A DNA stretch of 64,000 bases from Cyclobacterium marinum DSM 745 (GTDB taxonomy: Bacteria; Bacteroidota; Bacteroidia; Cytophagales; Cyclobacteriaceae): positions 5,562,001-5,626,000 of the forward strand of contig NC_015914.1 in the NCBI RefSeq assembly GCF_000222485.1. Direction: 5' to 3'. The notes beneath the pieces are model-generated. The model did not search any database. It worked only from the letters and a program-made list of their open reading frames with translations, and was not told the DNA's origin. The translations under genes were made by a program, and so were the position numbers. Below are positions 35,839-46,300 of this stretch, piece by piece. How positions within the stretch are numbered: position 1 is the first letter of the stretch; every line of letters starts with the position of its first letter.

Positions 35839-36909
35839 ATGGCATTTGATCTTCAGAAATTGCTAAGGCCACACATTGCTGCATTGAAGCCATATTCCTC
35901 CGCCAGAGATGAATATACAGGTAAAGAAGGGATATTTCTTGATGCCAATGAAAATGCGATAGGCTCAGTATCTGAGCAAGCATTTAACCGATACCCTGAT
36001 CCTTATCAGTCAGAATTAAAGAAAAAAATAGGTGAGCTAAAACAAGTACTTCCGACCAATATATTTCTTGGTAATGGAAGTGACGAAGCAATAGATTTGC
36101 TATTTAGGGCTTTTTGCAGACCTGGATTAGATAATGTGATAATCATGCCCCCTACTTATGGGATGTATGAAGTAAGTGCAGGTATAAACGATATAGCAAC
36201 TAAAAAAGTACCTCTTTCCACTTCTTTCGAGATTGAGGTGGGAGAGGTTTTGGCAGCTGTAGATGAATGCACGAAAATTATTTTTATCTGCTCCCCAAAT
36301 AATCCTAGTGGAAATAAAATTTCCCGCCAATCCATCTATCAAATCTTGACCAATTTTGATGGTTTGGTAGTGATTGACGAAGCATATATTGATTTTAGTG
36401 ATGAACCTAGTTTCAGTTTAGAGCTAAACCATTATCCAAACATGCTTGTCATGCAAACACTTTCCAAAGCGTGGGGATTGGCAGCATTACGTTTGGGAAT
36501 GGCTTATGCCTCGAAGGAGATAATTGGTATTCTGAATAAAATAAAGCCTCCTTATAATATTAGTGGATTGACACAAGAAACGGTGCTAAATGCCTTGAGT
36601 AACACAAAGCTGTTGGAAGACATGGTGAAGGAAATCTTGGTTCAAAAGGAGAAATTAATTTTGGCTTTGGAAGAGATTCCTGAAGTTGAAAAAGTTTATC
36701 CTTCAGCAGCTAATTTTCTTTTGGCAAAAGTACCCCATGCCAGCCAAGTATATCAAAAATTGATCGAAGAAAAGATTATTGTAAGGGACCGATCAAAGGT
36801 TCAACGCTGTGAGGATTGTTTGCGTATAACGGTAGGAAATGAGGAGGAAAACAAGCAATTTATTCAGGCCTTAAAAGAGGTCCTACAAGTCCATACGAAA
36901 ACCACTTGA
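35839..36909 (+). CDS. hisC: Histidinol-phosphate aminotransferase
   Basis: This 356-residue PLP-dependent class I/II aminotransferase has FLDANENAIGS near the N-terminus, FLGNGSDEAIDLLFRAF, CSPNNPSGN, VVIDEAYIDF, and the PLP-binding lysine in QTLSKAWGLAALRLGMA. It converts imidazole acetol phosphate to histidinol phosphate. It is 3 bp after hisD and 12 bp before hisB, in a tight operon. Confidence 0.96.
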   Translation: MAFDLQKLLRPHIAALKPYSSARDEYTGKEGIFLDANENAIGSVSEQAFNRYPDPYQSELKKKIGELKQVLPTNIFLGNGSDEAIDLLFRAFCRPGLDNVIIMPPTYGMYEVSAGINDIATKKVPLSTSFEIEVGEVLAAVDECTKIIFICSPNNPSGNKISRQSIYQILTNFDGLVVIDEAYIDFSDEPSFSLELNHYPNMLVMQTLSKAWGLAALRLGMAYASKEIIGILNKIKPPYNISGLTQETVLNALSNTKLLEDMVKEILVQKEKLILALEEIPEVEKVYPSAANFLLAKVPHASQVYQKLIEEKIIVRDRSKVQRCEDCLRITVGNEEENKQFIQALKEVLQVHTKTT

Positions 36910-36921
36910 ACAAATTAAAGC

Positions 36922-38022
36922 ATGAAAAAAAAGCTATTATTTATAGATAGGGATGGTACCATTATTAAAGAACCACCTACTGATTTTCAGGTAGACAGTC
37001 TGGAAAAACTTGAATTTATCCCTAGGGCAATCAGCAACTTGGTTAAAATTGCAGAAGATCTAGAATTTGAATTAATTTTGGTAACCAACCAAGATGGTTT
37101 GGGGACAGATTCATTTCCGGAAGAGACTTTCTGGCCGGCCCAGTTCAAAATGCTTAAAACACTAGAACAAGAGGGTGTGTTTTTCAAAGACATTCATATA
37201 GACAAGACTTTTGAGCATGAAAATGCCCCTACTAGAAAACCAGGGACTGCTTTACTTACTGCTTATCTTAACGGGGATTATGATTTGGAGAATTCCTTTG
37301 TAATTGGAGACCGAGAGACCGATGTAACCTTAGCCAAAAATCTAGGTACAAAATCTATCTTTTTTGGTAAAGAAGCGGTGAAAGCTGCGGATATATCGGT
37401 GGACAATTGGGATAAGATTTATGAATTCTTGAAGCTTCCTCCCCGGAAAGCAGAGGTGGTGAGAAAAACAGCCGAAACCAATATAGACATTAAATTGAAC
37501 CTCGATGGCACAGGAAACAGCAGTATTAGTACCGGTCTACCATTTTTTGACCATATGCTGGATCAACTCGCCAAGCACGGAGGTTGTGACCTAGAGATAA
37601 AGGTAGAGGGAGACTTACATATAGATGAACACCATACCATAGAAGATACAGGATTGGCTCTTGGCGAAGCTTATCTGAAAGCAATGGGAGATAAAAAAGG
37701 CATCTATAGATATGGGTTTTTACTCCCTATGGATGATTGTCTGGCTCAAGTTGCTGTTGACTTTGGAGGGCGTCCTTGGATTGTTTGGGAAGCCGAATTT
37801 AAGCGTGAAAAAATTGGTGATATGCCTACCGAAATGTTCTATCATTTCTTCAAGTCTTTTAGTGATACTTCTAAATGTAATTTGAATATAAAGGCTGAAG
37901 GTGACAATGAACACCATAAAATAGAAGCCATATTTAAAGGCCTGGCAAGGGCAATTAAAATGGCAGTAAAGAAAGACCTTGATGCTTTGGATCAACTTCC
38001 AAGTACCAAAGGCACTTTATAA
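36922..38022 (+). CDS. hisB: Bifunctional histidinol-phosphatase / imidazoleglycerol-phosphate dehydratase
   Basis: 366 residues. The N-terminal HAD phosphatase ([12 protein letters not shown], with Asp9 and Asp11, and a zinc-loop region around [19 protein letters not shown]) is fused to a C-terminal IGP dehydratase (residues about 180-366) with [25 protein letters not shown] and [23 protein letters not shown]. The zinc loop lacks the usual cysteine set seen in the E. coli enzyme. IS copy 2 is inserted at its TAA stop codon. The remaining his genes (hisHAFI) are not found in the window. Confidence 0.95.
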   Translation: MKKKLLFIDRDGTIIKEPPTDFQVDSLEKLEFIPRAISNLVKIAEDLEFELILVTNQDGLGTDSFPEETFWPAQFKMLKTLEQEGVFFKDIHIDKTFEHENAPTRKPGTALLTAYLNGDYDLENSFVIGDRETDVTLAKNLGTKSIFFGKEAVKAADISVDNWDKIYEFLKLPPRKAEVVRKTAETNIDIKLNLDGTGNSSISTGLPFFDHMLDQLAKHGGCDLEIKVEGDLHIDEHHTIEDTGLALGEAYLKAMGDKKGIYRYGFLLPMDDCLAQVAVDFGGRPWIVWEAEFKREKIGDMPTEMFYHFFKSFSDTSKCNLNIKAEGDNEHHKIEAIFKGLARAIKMAVKKDLDALDQLPSTKGTL

Positions 38023-38231
38023 TTAGGGCTTGTTGGAAAATTCGATAAAATTTGACCACGTAAGGATAAACTAATCTCTTCGTGGTTAGTTTGTGTGTTT
38101 GTCTTCTGATCAGCAGTACAATTCGACTACGGTAAAGTGCAATTTGGTGGAGCATTGGGTAGGTTTTCTTTGACCTTTTATCCAATGGGCATAGGTATCC
38201 CACGATAAAGATTTTTTGATCGTTTTTCTCT

Positions 38232-39584
38232 TTAGGCTGCCTTCTCTCTTGGTGCAGGCTCCTCCTGGTTTCTTTTCTTTGCGATTTTTACCGCGTTGGC
38301 CGCCATGGTTGCAAAAAGCACCATCAGCTTCTCCCGTTTTTCTCCCCGGACTTTAATTTTTCTAAGCCCGTAATGATCTTTGTGGGTTCCGAAAATACCT
38401 TCCGTTACCGTTGCCCTTTGCTTTGATATTTCGCTGCTGAGTATTTTTTCAGCTTTGGAGTGGTTTTTAGGACCCTTTTTGGGGAAGCAGGTGAATATGC
38501 TGTTTCCGGTACAGTATCTTCTGTTTTCGTTGGTGGCATATATTCGGTCTGCGCCAAGCTGTGTTGTTCCCTTGAAAACTGTTTTGTGTTTCACCACGGA
38601 GATTTTCAGCCTTTTACATTCATTGAAGTTTCTGAAACTCATCTTATCTATAAAAGAGAGCCCGTCGACCTGCAGCATGTGTACCTTCATTCCGAACTCC
38701 ACGGGTTTGTTTTCTTTTCCCCTTACTATTGGCCTGACATAGGGTTTGTGAAGGGAAACGATCCTGTCTTTGAGCTCAGATGGTTTGTGGGTCAACAAAA
38801 ATGTCTGCTGTACCAGAATTTTCTTGATGGTTCTCAAACAGGCAAAATCTTCCGGCCTCATACATTCTCCCCTGAACATATCCATTATTTGCTGAAGTTG
38901 CTCGATTCCTTTTTCCAACAGGTAGACCAGCGATTTCCTTCTGCGAAGCGTCTCTTTATGGGTATTCCTCCTTTTCCTGAAATAGACAAGCTGCTTAATC
39001 TTCTGTTCCCGGTATTTAGAACGCGGCCTTTTGGTCTTCAGGATCTTGCACAACCTGAAAAGTTGCTTTTCAAACACCCATTCACAGCACTCCCACAAAA
39101 GTTTCACATCGGTAGGAAAGCGGATATAGCTCTCGTAGCAGGTGGCATCCATGAGAAGTACATGGGAATTGTTCACATCCTTTTTCCAGTGGTTGAGCAG
39201 TACTGACTGAACCTGTTCCCATTCACAGTGATCTTCAATATAGGCCCTTATCCCTGTCATAAGGGTATAATCCCTGATCTGTTTGTCCTCGGCCAGAAGT
39301 TTGCCGCAGAACAGCTGCAAACTGTAATCTGTATTGAACCTTTCGATGAGCTGTCTGTCGCTGACATTGAGGTAGGCTTTGAGGAACATCATGCCAAACA
39401 TTCCCTTGGCATCAAACCACCTGGGAGCGCCCGGACCTGTATTCTCTGCCGGAAGACATCCTGCGAGCTCATCCCAGGGGATGGAATCTTTTATCTGGCC
39501 AAACAACGAATTCTTAAAAAAATGATATTTTGGAGAATATCCGTCGAAGTCTTTGAAAATCTGTAGTTGCGCTGTATCTTTCAT
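38232..39584 (-). CDS. IS transposase (DDE type), copy 2
   Basis: The 450-residue protein equals the copy 1 transposase over its full length, including the likely DDE residues in LLMDATCYES, LGADRIYAT and TEGIFGTHKD. It is transcribed on the minus strand toward hisB. An insulating hairpin upstream at 39620-39661 mirrors that of copy 1. Confidence 0.9.
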   Translation of the reverse strand: MKDTAQLQIFKDFDGYSPKYHFFKNSLFGQIKDSIPWDELAGCLPAENTGPGAPRWFDAKGMFGMMFLKAYLNVSDRQLIERFNTDYSLQLFCGKLLAEDKQIRDYTLMTGIRAYIEDHCEWEQVQSVLLNHWKKDVNNSHVLLMDATCYESYIRFPTDVKLLWECCEWVFEKQLFRLCKILKTKRPRSKYREQKIKQLVYFRKRRNTHKETLRRRKSLVYLLEKGIEQLQQIMDMFRGECMRPEDFACLRTIKKILVQQTFLLTHKPSELKDRIVSLHKPYVRPIVRGKENKPVEFGMKVHMLQVDGLSFIDKMSFRNFNECKRLKISVVKHKTVFKGTTQLGADRIYATNENRRYCTGNSIFTCFPKKGPKNHSKAEKILSSEISKQRATVTEGIFGTHKDHYGLRKIKVRGEKREKLMVLFATMAANAVKIAKKRNQEEPAPREKAA

Positions 39585-39619
39585 AGTATTTTATTCTGCA
39601 ACCTTAAAATACAAAAAAG

Positions 39620-39661
39620 AAAACCCCGAAAAAAGCTTTAAACAGCCAAATTCGGGGTTTT
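39620..39661. terminator. Hairpin at the transposase-proximal end of IS copy 2
   Basis: AAAACCCCGAA at 39620-39630 pairs with TTCGGGGTTTT at 39651-39661, the exact mirror of the hairpin in copy 1, upstream of the minus-strand transposase. Confidence 0.7.
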
Positions 39662-39754
39662 TATGTTATATTTTTGTTATTTATTCTACTGGTTATCAAG
39701 CAATTAATAAATCAGCAAGAAGCCCTAATTACACTTTCCATTCTCAGTTAATAC

Positions 39755-39794
39755 AAAAGCGGAAGGCCTCATGAAATTGGGGCCTTCTGCTTTT
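39755..39794. terminator. Bidirectional terminator
   Basis: AAAAGCGGAAGGCC (39755-39768) pairs with GGCCTTCTGCTTTT (39781-39794), with one G-T pair. It ends the his side on the plus strand and the minus-strand lipoprotein gene ending at 39817. Confidence 0.85.
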
Positions 39795-39816
39795 TAAATG
39801 AATACCTTTCCGATCA

Positions 39817-42800
39817 TCAATTAAAGTCCTCTTCCAAAGTCACCAAGAAACTAACCAAATCTCTGATTTCTCTTCTGCTTAAAAACTGTTTCATATCAGG
39901 CATACTGGAAGGCACGTCTTTTCTCTCCAATATCTGATTTTTCATAATAAGAGTGTCAGGCTGATTTCCCATTTTCAAGGTTATGCTTTGCTCAGTTTCA
40001 TCCATTTTTATTCCTGCAACCTTTTTATCGTTATCTAAAGAAAGTGTAACCACCCCAAAACCCGGTGCAAGCCTTTTACTTGGATCAATCAATGCTTCAA
40101 GTAATTGTTCTCTGGTAAGTCTTGCCCCTACACCATTTAATTTAGGCCCTGCATTTCCACCAAAATCATCATAAGCATGACATTTGATACACTGCGCAGT
40201 GGCATGTTGAAAGAAAATTTTTCTCCCTTTCACAAGGTCTCCACCATACAAGCTTCCACTATATGAAGCCAATAAATCATCTTGAGACATGTTCTCATGC
40301 ACTTTATTGTACCTCTCCTTCAATTGGGCATCTTCTCTGGTTTCCATGGCTTCAAAAAACTCCAACTCTATGGCTTGAGGCAATTTATTCGATTCATATT
40401 GAGTCAATAATTTTTCGAAAATATCTTTGGTACTTTTTTGATCAAGTCTGGACAATGTGTTAACTGCCGCCTGTTGCTCTTCAACCGTCCTTTTCTGTAT
40501 TACTTCGTCCAATAGGGCCGCTTTTCTTTCATCCGGAATGGTCAATTCTTCCAATAAATCTAAACCAGCTACCCTCACACTTCTTTGGCTATCAGAAAGC
40601 GCCTTTTCCACGGCCTTGTCCATGGGTGAACCGGGGATTTTGGCCAAAGCCCGTAAACTCTCTGCTCTTACAGCTGCATCATTGTCATTTGATAATACGG
40701 TAAGTAAATGCTGGTTGGCAGCTTCAATCTTTAATTCCCCTAAGGCCAGAACTGCACCTTCCCTAATTTCCCTGCTTCCGTCTTTGCTCAGGTCCATCAA
40801 AATTTCAGCAGCTGAGGTTTGGAAAGCCATTATGTCTCTAGTGATTTCTCCTCTATACCATCCATCAACTCTATCAAGCACAGATGGCGAGGTCCAAGTG
40901 CTTAAGGCGGCTATGGCTTCCACACGCATGGCTTCAGGAGCATGAGATGAATTTGCATAGCTCAATAAGTTGTTGAAGCCTTCCTCTGTTCCCCATCTCA
41001 AATTGGCATTAATAGCTCTTCTTAATAAAGGCTCAGAAGAAAAGTGAGTAGTGTTTAATATTTTTCCTAATTCCGGAATGGCTGCTTCAATCGAGAAATC
41101 ATCATTGATTGCTCTGGCTACTTCTGCTACAATATATTCATTTTCGTCCTGTAAAAATGAGGTAATTTCCGGATCGCCCAATCTTCTTAGCGCAATAACA
41201 GCTCCTAGACGAACAGCCTCAGACGGATGCTTGGACAAATCAGCAATTGTAGAAGCTTCAGCCAATCTGGAAAGCGCCAGACTTGCTGCATGTCTAATAT
41301 ATAAATCTTCATTGTCATTGTCCTGTAACAATTTCACCATTGGTTCAAATGCTGCTTGATGCTTCAATTTCCCTAATGCTTCCGCAGCAAAAAATTGAAC
41401 CCTCGGCGCCTCAGAATCAAGCAATGGCAGAATATTTCCTGCCGCTTTTGTATATTTTAAATCTCCAAGCCATTTGCAAGCTTGGGCTATTATTTCAGGA
41501 TCTTTGTCTGTCAAGTAAGGGATCAATGCCTCTGCATAACCAGAATTATCTCGGGCTAGTTGAGAAATGCCCCAAATGGAATGCACCCTAGCCAACTGAT
41601 TGCCTGTATGGGCCAACACTGCCTTAAATACTTCCATTCCTTCAGCACCTCTTTTGGCCAATTCAAATTGTGCTTTTTGCCTTACTCGTTGGTCTTCAAA
41701 GCCCAGCAAATCTTTTAATTCTTCAATCGATAATTCAGAATAGTTTTTACTTAAATGGGTTTCAGTTAGTTTTCTAATGGCTGAATTAGAAGTTTCATCT
41801 GTAAATTTCCAAATTCTTCCATACCCCTTATTCACCCAACCATCAATCCAATCTGAAAAATACAAGGCTCCGTCCGGAGCAAAGTCCATACCTGTGGCCA
41901 AAATCCCTGTTAATATCTGTTGGGTCTCTCCCATCTCAAATCCGGCACCTTTTGGTTTCAGGTCAAAAGCATGGATTCCTGACCTGGCAGCATTCCCTCC
42001 AAACTCAGCAACGAAAAACTTATTTTTCCACTGTTCTCCTAAACCGGTACCGGGGTTATGTTGGAAACCGGTAGGTCCATTGATATAATTAGCGATGGTT
42101 GGAATAAAATAGGCCGCTTGATCTTCATTTCTTGGCAAGTGCATTTTCTCATCCATCCACACTTTATACCCGTTATTTTTTGGATCACGGTATTTACCAA
42201 ACTGCCAATTAATTCGCCAGCCAGTGTCTGAGCCCTCTACCAAATAAACAATGCGTTCACTTTCGCCTTTATGGTCACCATCATTGTCTACACTGATAAG
42301 GTTTCCGTATTCATCAAAATCAAATTCATGGGTATTTCTCACCCCATAAGCGAAAATTTCAAAATCTGATCCATCAGGATTTGCACGTGCGATCACTCCG
42401 CAATTGGGATAATCCAGAAGCTTCCCGTTATCATCTTTACCACTAAAACCAATGTCTCCAATTCCCCAATATATTTTACCTTCAGGCCCCACTTTCAGAC
42501 CTGACATATTGTGTCCACCAAAGCCAATATGAACACCAAAACCATGCGCCAATGATTCTTTTTTGTCCATCAATCCATCACCATTGGTATCAGTCATTCT
42601 CCAAAGATCAGGGGCTACACCTACAAATAATGCGTCATCATACTTTAATACTGCCCCGGCAACATCTGAAGTTTCTTCATTAAAATCACTTGCTATTAAA
42701 AGAGACTGATCCGCTTTTCCATCCCCATCGGTATCTTTTACCTCAAACACATTCTCTTTTTCAATGGTAAGGTCCTTCCAGTCATGAGAGCCATCCCCAT

Positions 42801-43254
42801 TGATATCAGGAAGCCATTCATTTTTTTCACTATTCTCAGGAGATAGTTCTTCACGGATAAAAGCTTTACGGTCTGCTACATTTTTAAAACCAATAGAGGC
42901 TATTTCCCAGTCTTGATGACTTCGAATATCAAACTCAGAAATTTTCCTTCTATTCGTCTTAGAATAGATGGCATTACCAAAATCATCGATCTGCAAAGAA
43001 ATCGGATCTGCCACCAAAGAATCAACTGCCCATAAATCCAATTTTAGGTCTTGGTGAAATTCGGGATTTACCAAAGCTTCAATGGCTTTGGCTTGTTGAT
43101 TTACCTCAGCTTTCGATAGTGATTTTACTTGTAGTGGAACCGCTTTTTCATCTGATTTACATGCGGTAAAGTATAAACCTATAATAAAACATAAAGGAAA
43201 AAAATTAAAAATTTTATAAGGCTTTTTCAATTTAATATTTCTCAACATGGACAT
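39817..43254 (-). CDS. Lipoprotein with beta-propeller, HEAT repeats and cytochrome c domain (DUF7133 type)
   Basis: This 1145-residue protein starts at 43254, or at Met3 (43248). A lipobox-like FTACKS follows the signal segment. The N-terminal half is a glucose/sorbosone-dehydrogenase-like beta-propeller with Ca-binding-like loops (DINGDGSHD, DTDGDGKAD, DTNGDGLMD), then repeated HEAT helices (about residues 510-960). A C-terminal cytochrome c domain has CIKCH at about residue 1022 and the Met-ligand region SSMPDMK. Such proteins (PVC-type CxxCH) are thought to be periplasmic oxidoreductases; the substrate is unknown. It follows its paralog by 50 bp. Confidence 0.85.
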   Translation of the reverse strand: MSMLRNIKLKKPYKIFNFFPLCFIIGLYFTACKSDEKAVPLQVKSLSKAEVNQQAKAIEALVNPEFHQDLKLDLWAVDSLVADPISLQIDDFGNAIYSKTNRRKISEFDIRSHQDWEIASIGFKNVADRKAFIREELSPENSEKNEWLPDINGDGSHDWKDLTIEKENVFEVKDTDGDGKADQSLLIASDFNEETSDVAGAVLKYDDALFVGVAPDLWRMTDTNGDGLMDKKESLAHGFGVHIGFGGHNMSGLKVGPEGKIYWGIGDIGFSGKDDNGKLLDYPNCGVIARANPDGSDFEIFAYGVRNTHEFDFDEYGNLISVDNDGDHKGESERIVYLVEGSDTGWRINWQFGKYRDPKNNGYKVWMDEKMHLPRNEDQAAYFIPTIANYINGPTGFQHNPGTGLGEQWKNKFFVAEFGGNAARSGIHAFDLKPKGAGFEMGETQQILTGILATGMDFAPDGALYFSDWIDGWVNKGYGRIWKFTDETSNSAIRKLTETHLSKNYSELSIEELKDLLGFEDQRVRQKAQFELAKRGAEGMEVFKAVLAHTGNQLARVHSIWGISQLARDNSGYAEALIPYLTDKDPEIIAQACKWLGDLKYTKAAGNILPLLDSEAPRVQFFAAEALGKLKHQAAFEPMVKLLQDNDNEDLYIRHAASLALSRLAEASTIADLSKHPSEAVRLGAVIALRRLGDPEITSFLQDENEYIVAEVARAINDDFSIEAAIPELGKILNTTHFSSEPLLRRAINANLRWGTEEGFNNLLSYANSSHAPEAMRVEAIAALSTWTSPSVLDRVDGWYRGEITRDIMAFQTSAAEILMDLSKDGSREIREGAVLALGELKIEAANQHLLTVLSNDNDAAVRAESLRALAKIPGSPMDKAVEKALSDSQRSVRVAGLDLLEELTIPDERKAALLDEVIQKRTVEEQQAAVNTLSRLDQKSTKDIFEKLLTQYESNKLPQAIELEFFEAMETREDAQLKERYNKVHENMSQDDLLASYSGSLYGGDLVKGRKIFFQHATAQCIKCHAYDDFGGNAGPKLNGVGARLTREQLLEALIDPSKRLAPGFGVVTLSLDNDKKVAGIKMDETEQSITLKMGNQPDTLIMKNQILERKDVPSSMPDMKQFLSRREIRDLVSFLVTLEEDFN

Positions 43255-43304
43255 TCATTATATATTAAGACGGGTATAGTTTTACTAATCGTGGCTGAAA
43301 TAGG

Positions 43305-46300
43305 CTAGTGATCTTCTTTATCCAAAGTAACCAAAAAGCTAATTAAATCACGAATCTCTCGTTTGGTCAATAGCGCCTTCATATCCGGCATGGAAGACAA
43401 GGCATTGGTACGTTCTTTTATATTATCTTTGGATATTTTCTTTTCAGGTTCATTGCCTATTTTTAAAATAATATCGTTTTCACTTTCCTTGACTACTATA
43501 CCTGAAACGCTTTTACCATCATTTAGTTTTAAGCTAACAGCACCATAACCATCGGCTATTTTGTTACTTGGAGCCACAAGAGCCTCCAATAATTCTTTTC
43601 TACTCAATCTTTTTGCGACACCATTTAATCGAGGCCCGGCACTACCTCCAAAATCATCGTAAGAATGACATCGCATGCATTGAGCACTCTGGTTTTGAAA
43701 GAAAATCTTTCTACCTTCTATTTTATCTCCTCCAAATAGACTACTATTATAACTTGCCATTACATCACCTTCGTACATTTCCGAGATAATGGAATTGTAT
43801 TTTGTCAACAAAGCTTCATTCCCTAATGTCTCAAGTGCTTCACTTAATTCCAATTCAACGGCAGAAGGCAAACTTTTATTTTTCATGGCCTCTAGCAATC
43901 GGATAAAAACTGGAACAGCATAAGTTGAATCTACTTTTCCTAAAGCTGTTATAGCTGCTTGCCGTTCTTCTAATGTTTGGTTCAATGTAACTTTTTCCAA
44001 CAAGTTGGCTGCAGTATTTCCGGAAAGGTCCAGCTCTCCCAAAATAGCCAAGCCGGCTATCCTAACACTTTTGTCTTGGTCTGTAGTTGCCAATTCCAAT
44101 GCAACTTCTATTTCATCAGAATCAATATTGGACAAAGCCTTGATAGCAGCTTCTCGGACCGCAGCTACCTTGTCTGTTTTTAATAGACTTAACAATTTAT
44201 CTGAAGCATCTGAAATTTTTAAGCTTCCGATAGCAGCCACTGCTGATTTTCGTATTTCAGAATTGGTATGGGCTGTTAATTTCATTAATGGATCGGAGGC
44301 CATAGCGCTAATGCCTTGAAGGTCTCGCTTCATTTCACCTCTAAACCTTCCCGTAACCCTGTCAAGCAATGAAGGGCTGTCCCAAGTTGATAAAGCTTCG
44401 ATGGCTTCAATCCTCATTTCTTCGGGAGCAGATTCCAAACCTATGAAATCTAATACTAAGCCTAAGGATTTTGCATTACCAACCCTCAAATTGGCATTGA
44501 TTGCTCTTCGGAGTAATGGTTCAGAACTTAATCCTCTCCTATTTAAAATTTCCCCTAAATTAGGCAAAGCTTCTTCGATAGAAAAGTCATCATTAATTGC
44601 TCTGGCTGCTTCAGCCAATATGTATTCTTCCTGATCATCTAAAAATAATGCTACCTCCGGAGCTTGCATCCGTCGCAAAGCTACTACCGCAGCCACCCTC
44701 ACAGCCCTAGAAGGGTGATTGTGCAAGGCTGCAATTGCTGAAAGATCTCCTATTCTTGCCAGGGCCAAGCTTCCGGCATGCCGAATATAAACATCTTCAT
44801 CATTGTTGTTGGCTAAAAGACCTATGATTGGTTGAACAGCAGCTTGAGCTTTGATTCTTCCCAAAGCTTCCGCTGCAAAAAATTGTACACGTGGAGCCTT
44901 GTCTTTAAGAAGTGGAATTAATGCGTTTGTTGCAAGAGTATATCTTATGTCCCCTAACCATCTTGCCGCTTGTGCTCTGATTTCTGAGTCCGAATCTTCC
45001 AGTAAAGGAAGTAATAAATCGCCGGCATTTTCTTCCCCCGATCGAGCCAACTGAGCAATTCCCCAGATGGCATGAATTCTAGCTAACTCCTCATTATTTG
45101 CGGCTAGTTTTTCCTTAAAAATTTCCAACCCTTCGCTGCCCCTTTTGGCCAATTCGAACTGGGCTTTTTGGCGCACACGCTGATCAGGGTGGCCCAACCA
45201 ATTCCCAAGGTCTTCCTTATCTTTATTTTTAAAATCAGCCTTGATCAAAATTTCTGTATCTTTCCTTATTTGGCTATTTACTCCTATTGAATCTTCAAGC
45301 TTCCATACTCTTCCATTGTCTTTGGTACCCCAACCATCAATCCAATCGGCAAAATAAAGGGCACCGTTCGGGCCAAAATCCATTCCGGTAGGCAGTAGTC
45401 CTCCTAAGATTTTTTTAGACTCCGTCATTTCAAAACCTGCCCCTTTGGGATTTAACTTAAATGCATAAATACCAGATCTAGCCGGATTACCTGAAAAACC
45501 GGCTACAAAAAAAGTATTCTTCCACCTTTCTCCTAATGCAGTTCCGGGATTGTATAACATACCTGTAGGACCATTGATATAGTTTTTTATGGGTGGAAGA
45601 AAGTAGGCCGCCTGTCCATCCTGTCTGGGTTTAGCCATATTTTCATCCATCCAAACCTTATACCCATTGTTTTTTGGATCTCTGTACTTACCAAATTGCC
45701 AATTGATCCTCCAGCCGGTATCAGAGCCTTCAACCAAATAAACAAGCCGTTCACTTTCACCACGATGGTCACCATCATTGTCAACACTGATAAGGTTTCC
45801 ATAGTCATCAAAAACGAACTCATGGGTATTTCTGACACCCATTGCAAAAATTTCGAAATCACTCCCGTCAGGATTAGAACGAGCGATTACTCCCCTATTC
45901 GGATACTTATGCTCAATCCCATTTTGATCCACTCCATTGAAACCTATATCCCCAATACCCCAATAAACTCTACCGTCAGGTCCCATTTCCAAACCTGACA
46001 TTCCATGTCCTCCAAAACCAATATGAAGTCCATAGCCATGAGAAATAGAAACTTTCTTGGATGCCAATCCTGTCTTTGGATCCTCACTCACCCGCCACAT
46101 GTCAGGAGCAGCCCCTACAAATAATTCATCACCATGCTTCATTACTGCACCTGCCACATCTGTCACTTCCTCATATAACTCATCAAATACCAACTGATAT
46201 TCATCTGCCAAACCATCTCCATCTGTATCTTCAACACGATAAATATGGTCTCTTTCCACAGCCATGTCTTTCCAGTCGTGAAATCCATCCCCATTGACAT

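Larger units (their letters stand above)
38025..39726 (-). mobile_element. Insertion sequence copy 2 (1702 bp, IS1182/IS5-like)
   Basis: Same length as copy 1 and the reverse orientation, with AGGGCTTGTTG at the left and CAAGAAGCCCT at the right, flanked by AATT (38021-38024 and 39727-39730). It encodes a transposase identical to that of copy 1. It abuts the hisB stop codon (TAA overlaps the AATT). The target context is again ATAATTA. Confidence 0.88.

Noticed and set aside
31277..39726. Composite transposon carrying the his genes
   Set aside because: Copy 1 interrupts a gene from its own stop region and terminator, which lie on the inner side, and each copy has its own AATT flanks. Independent insertions fit better.
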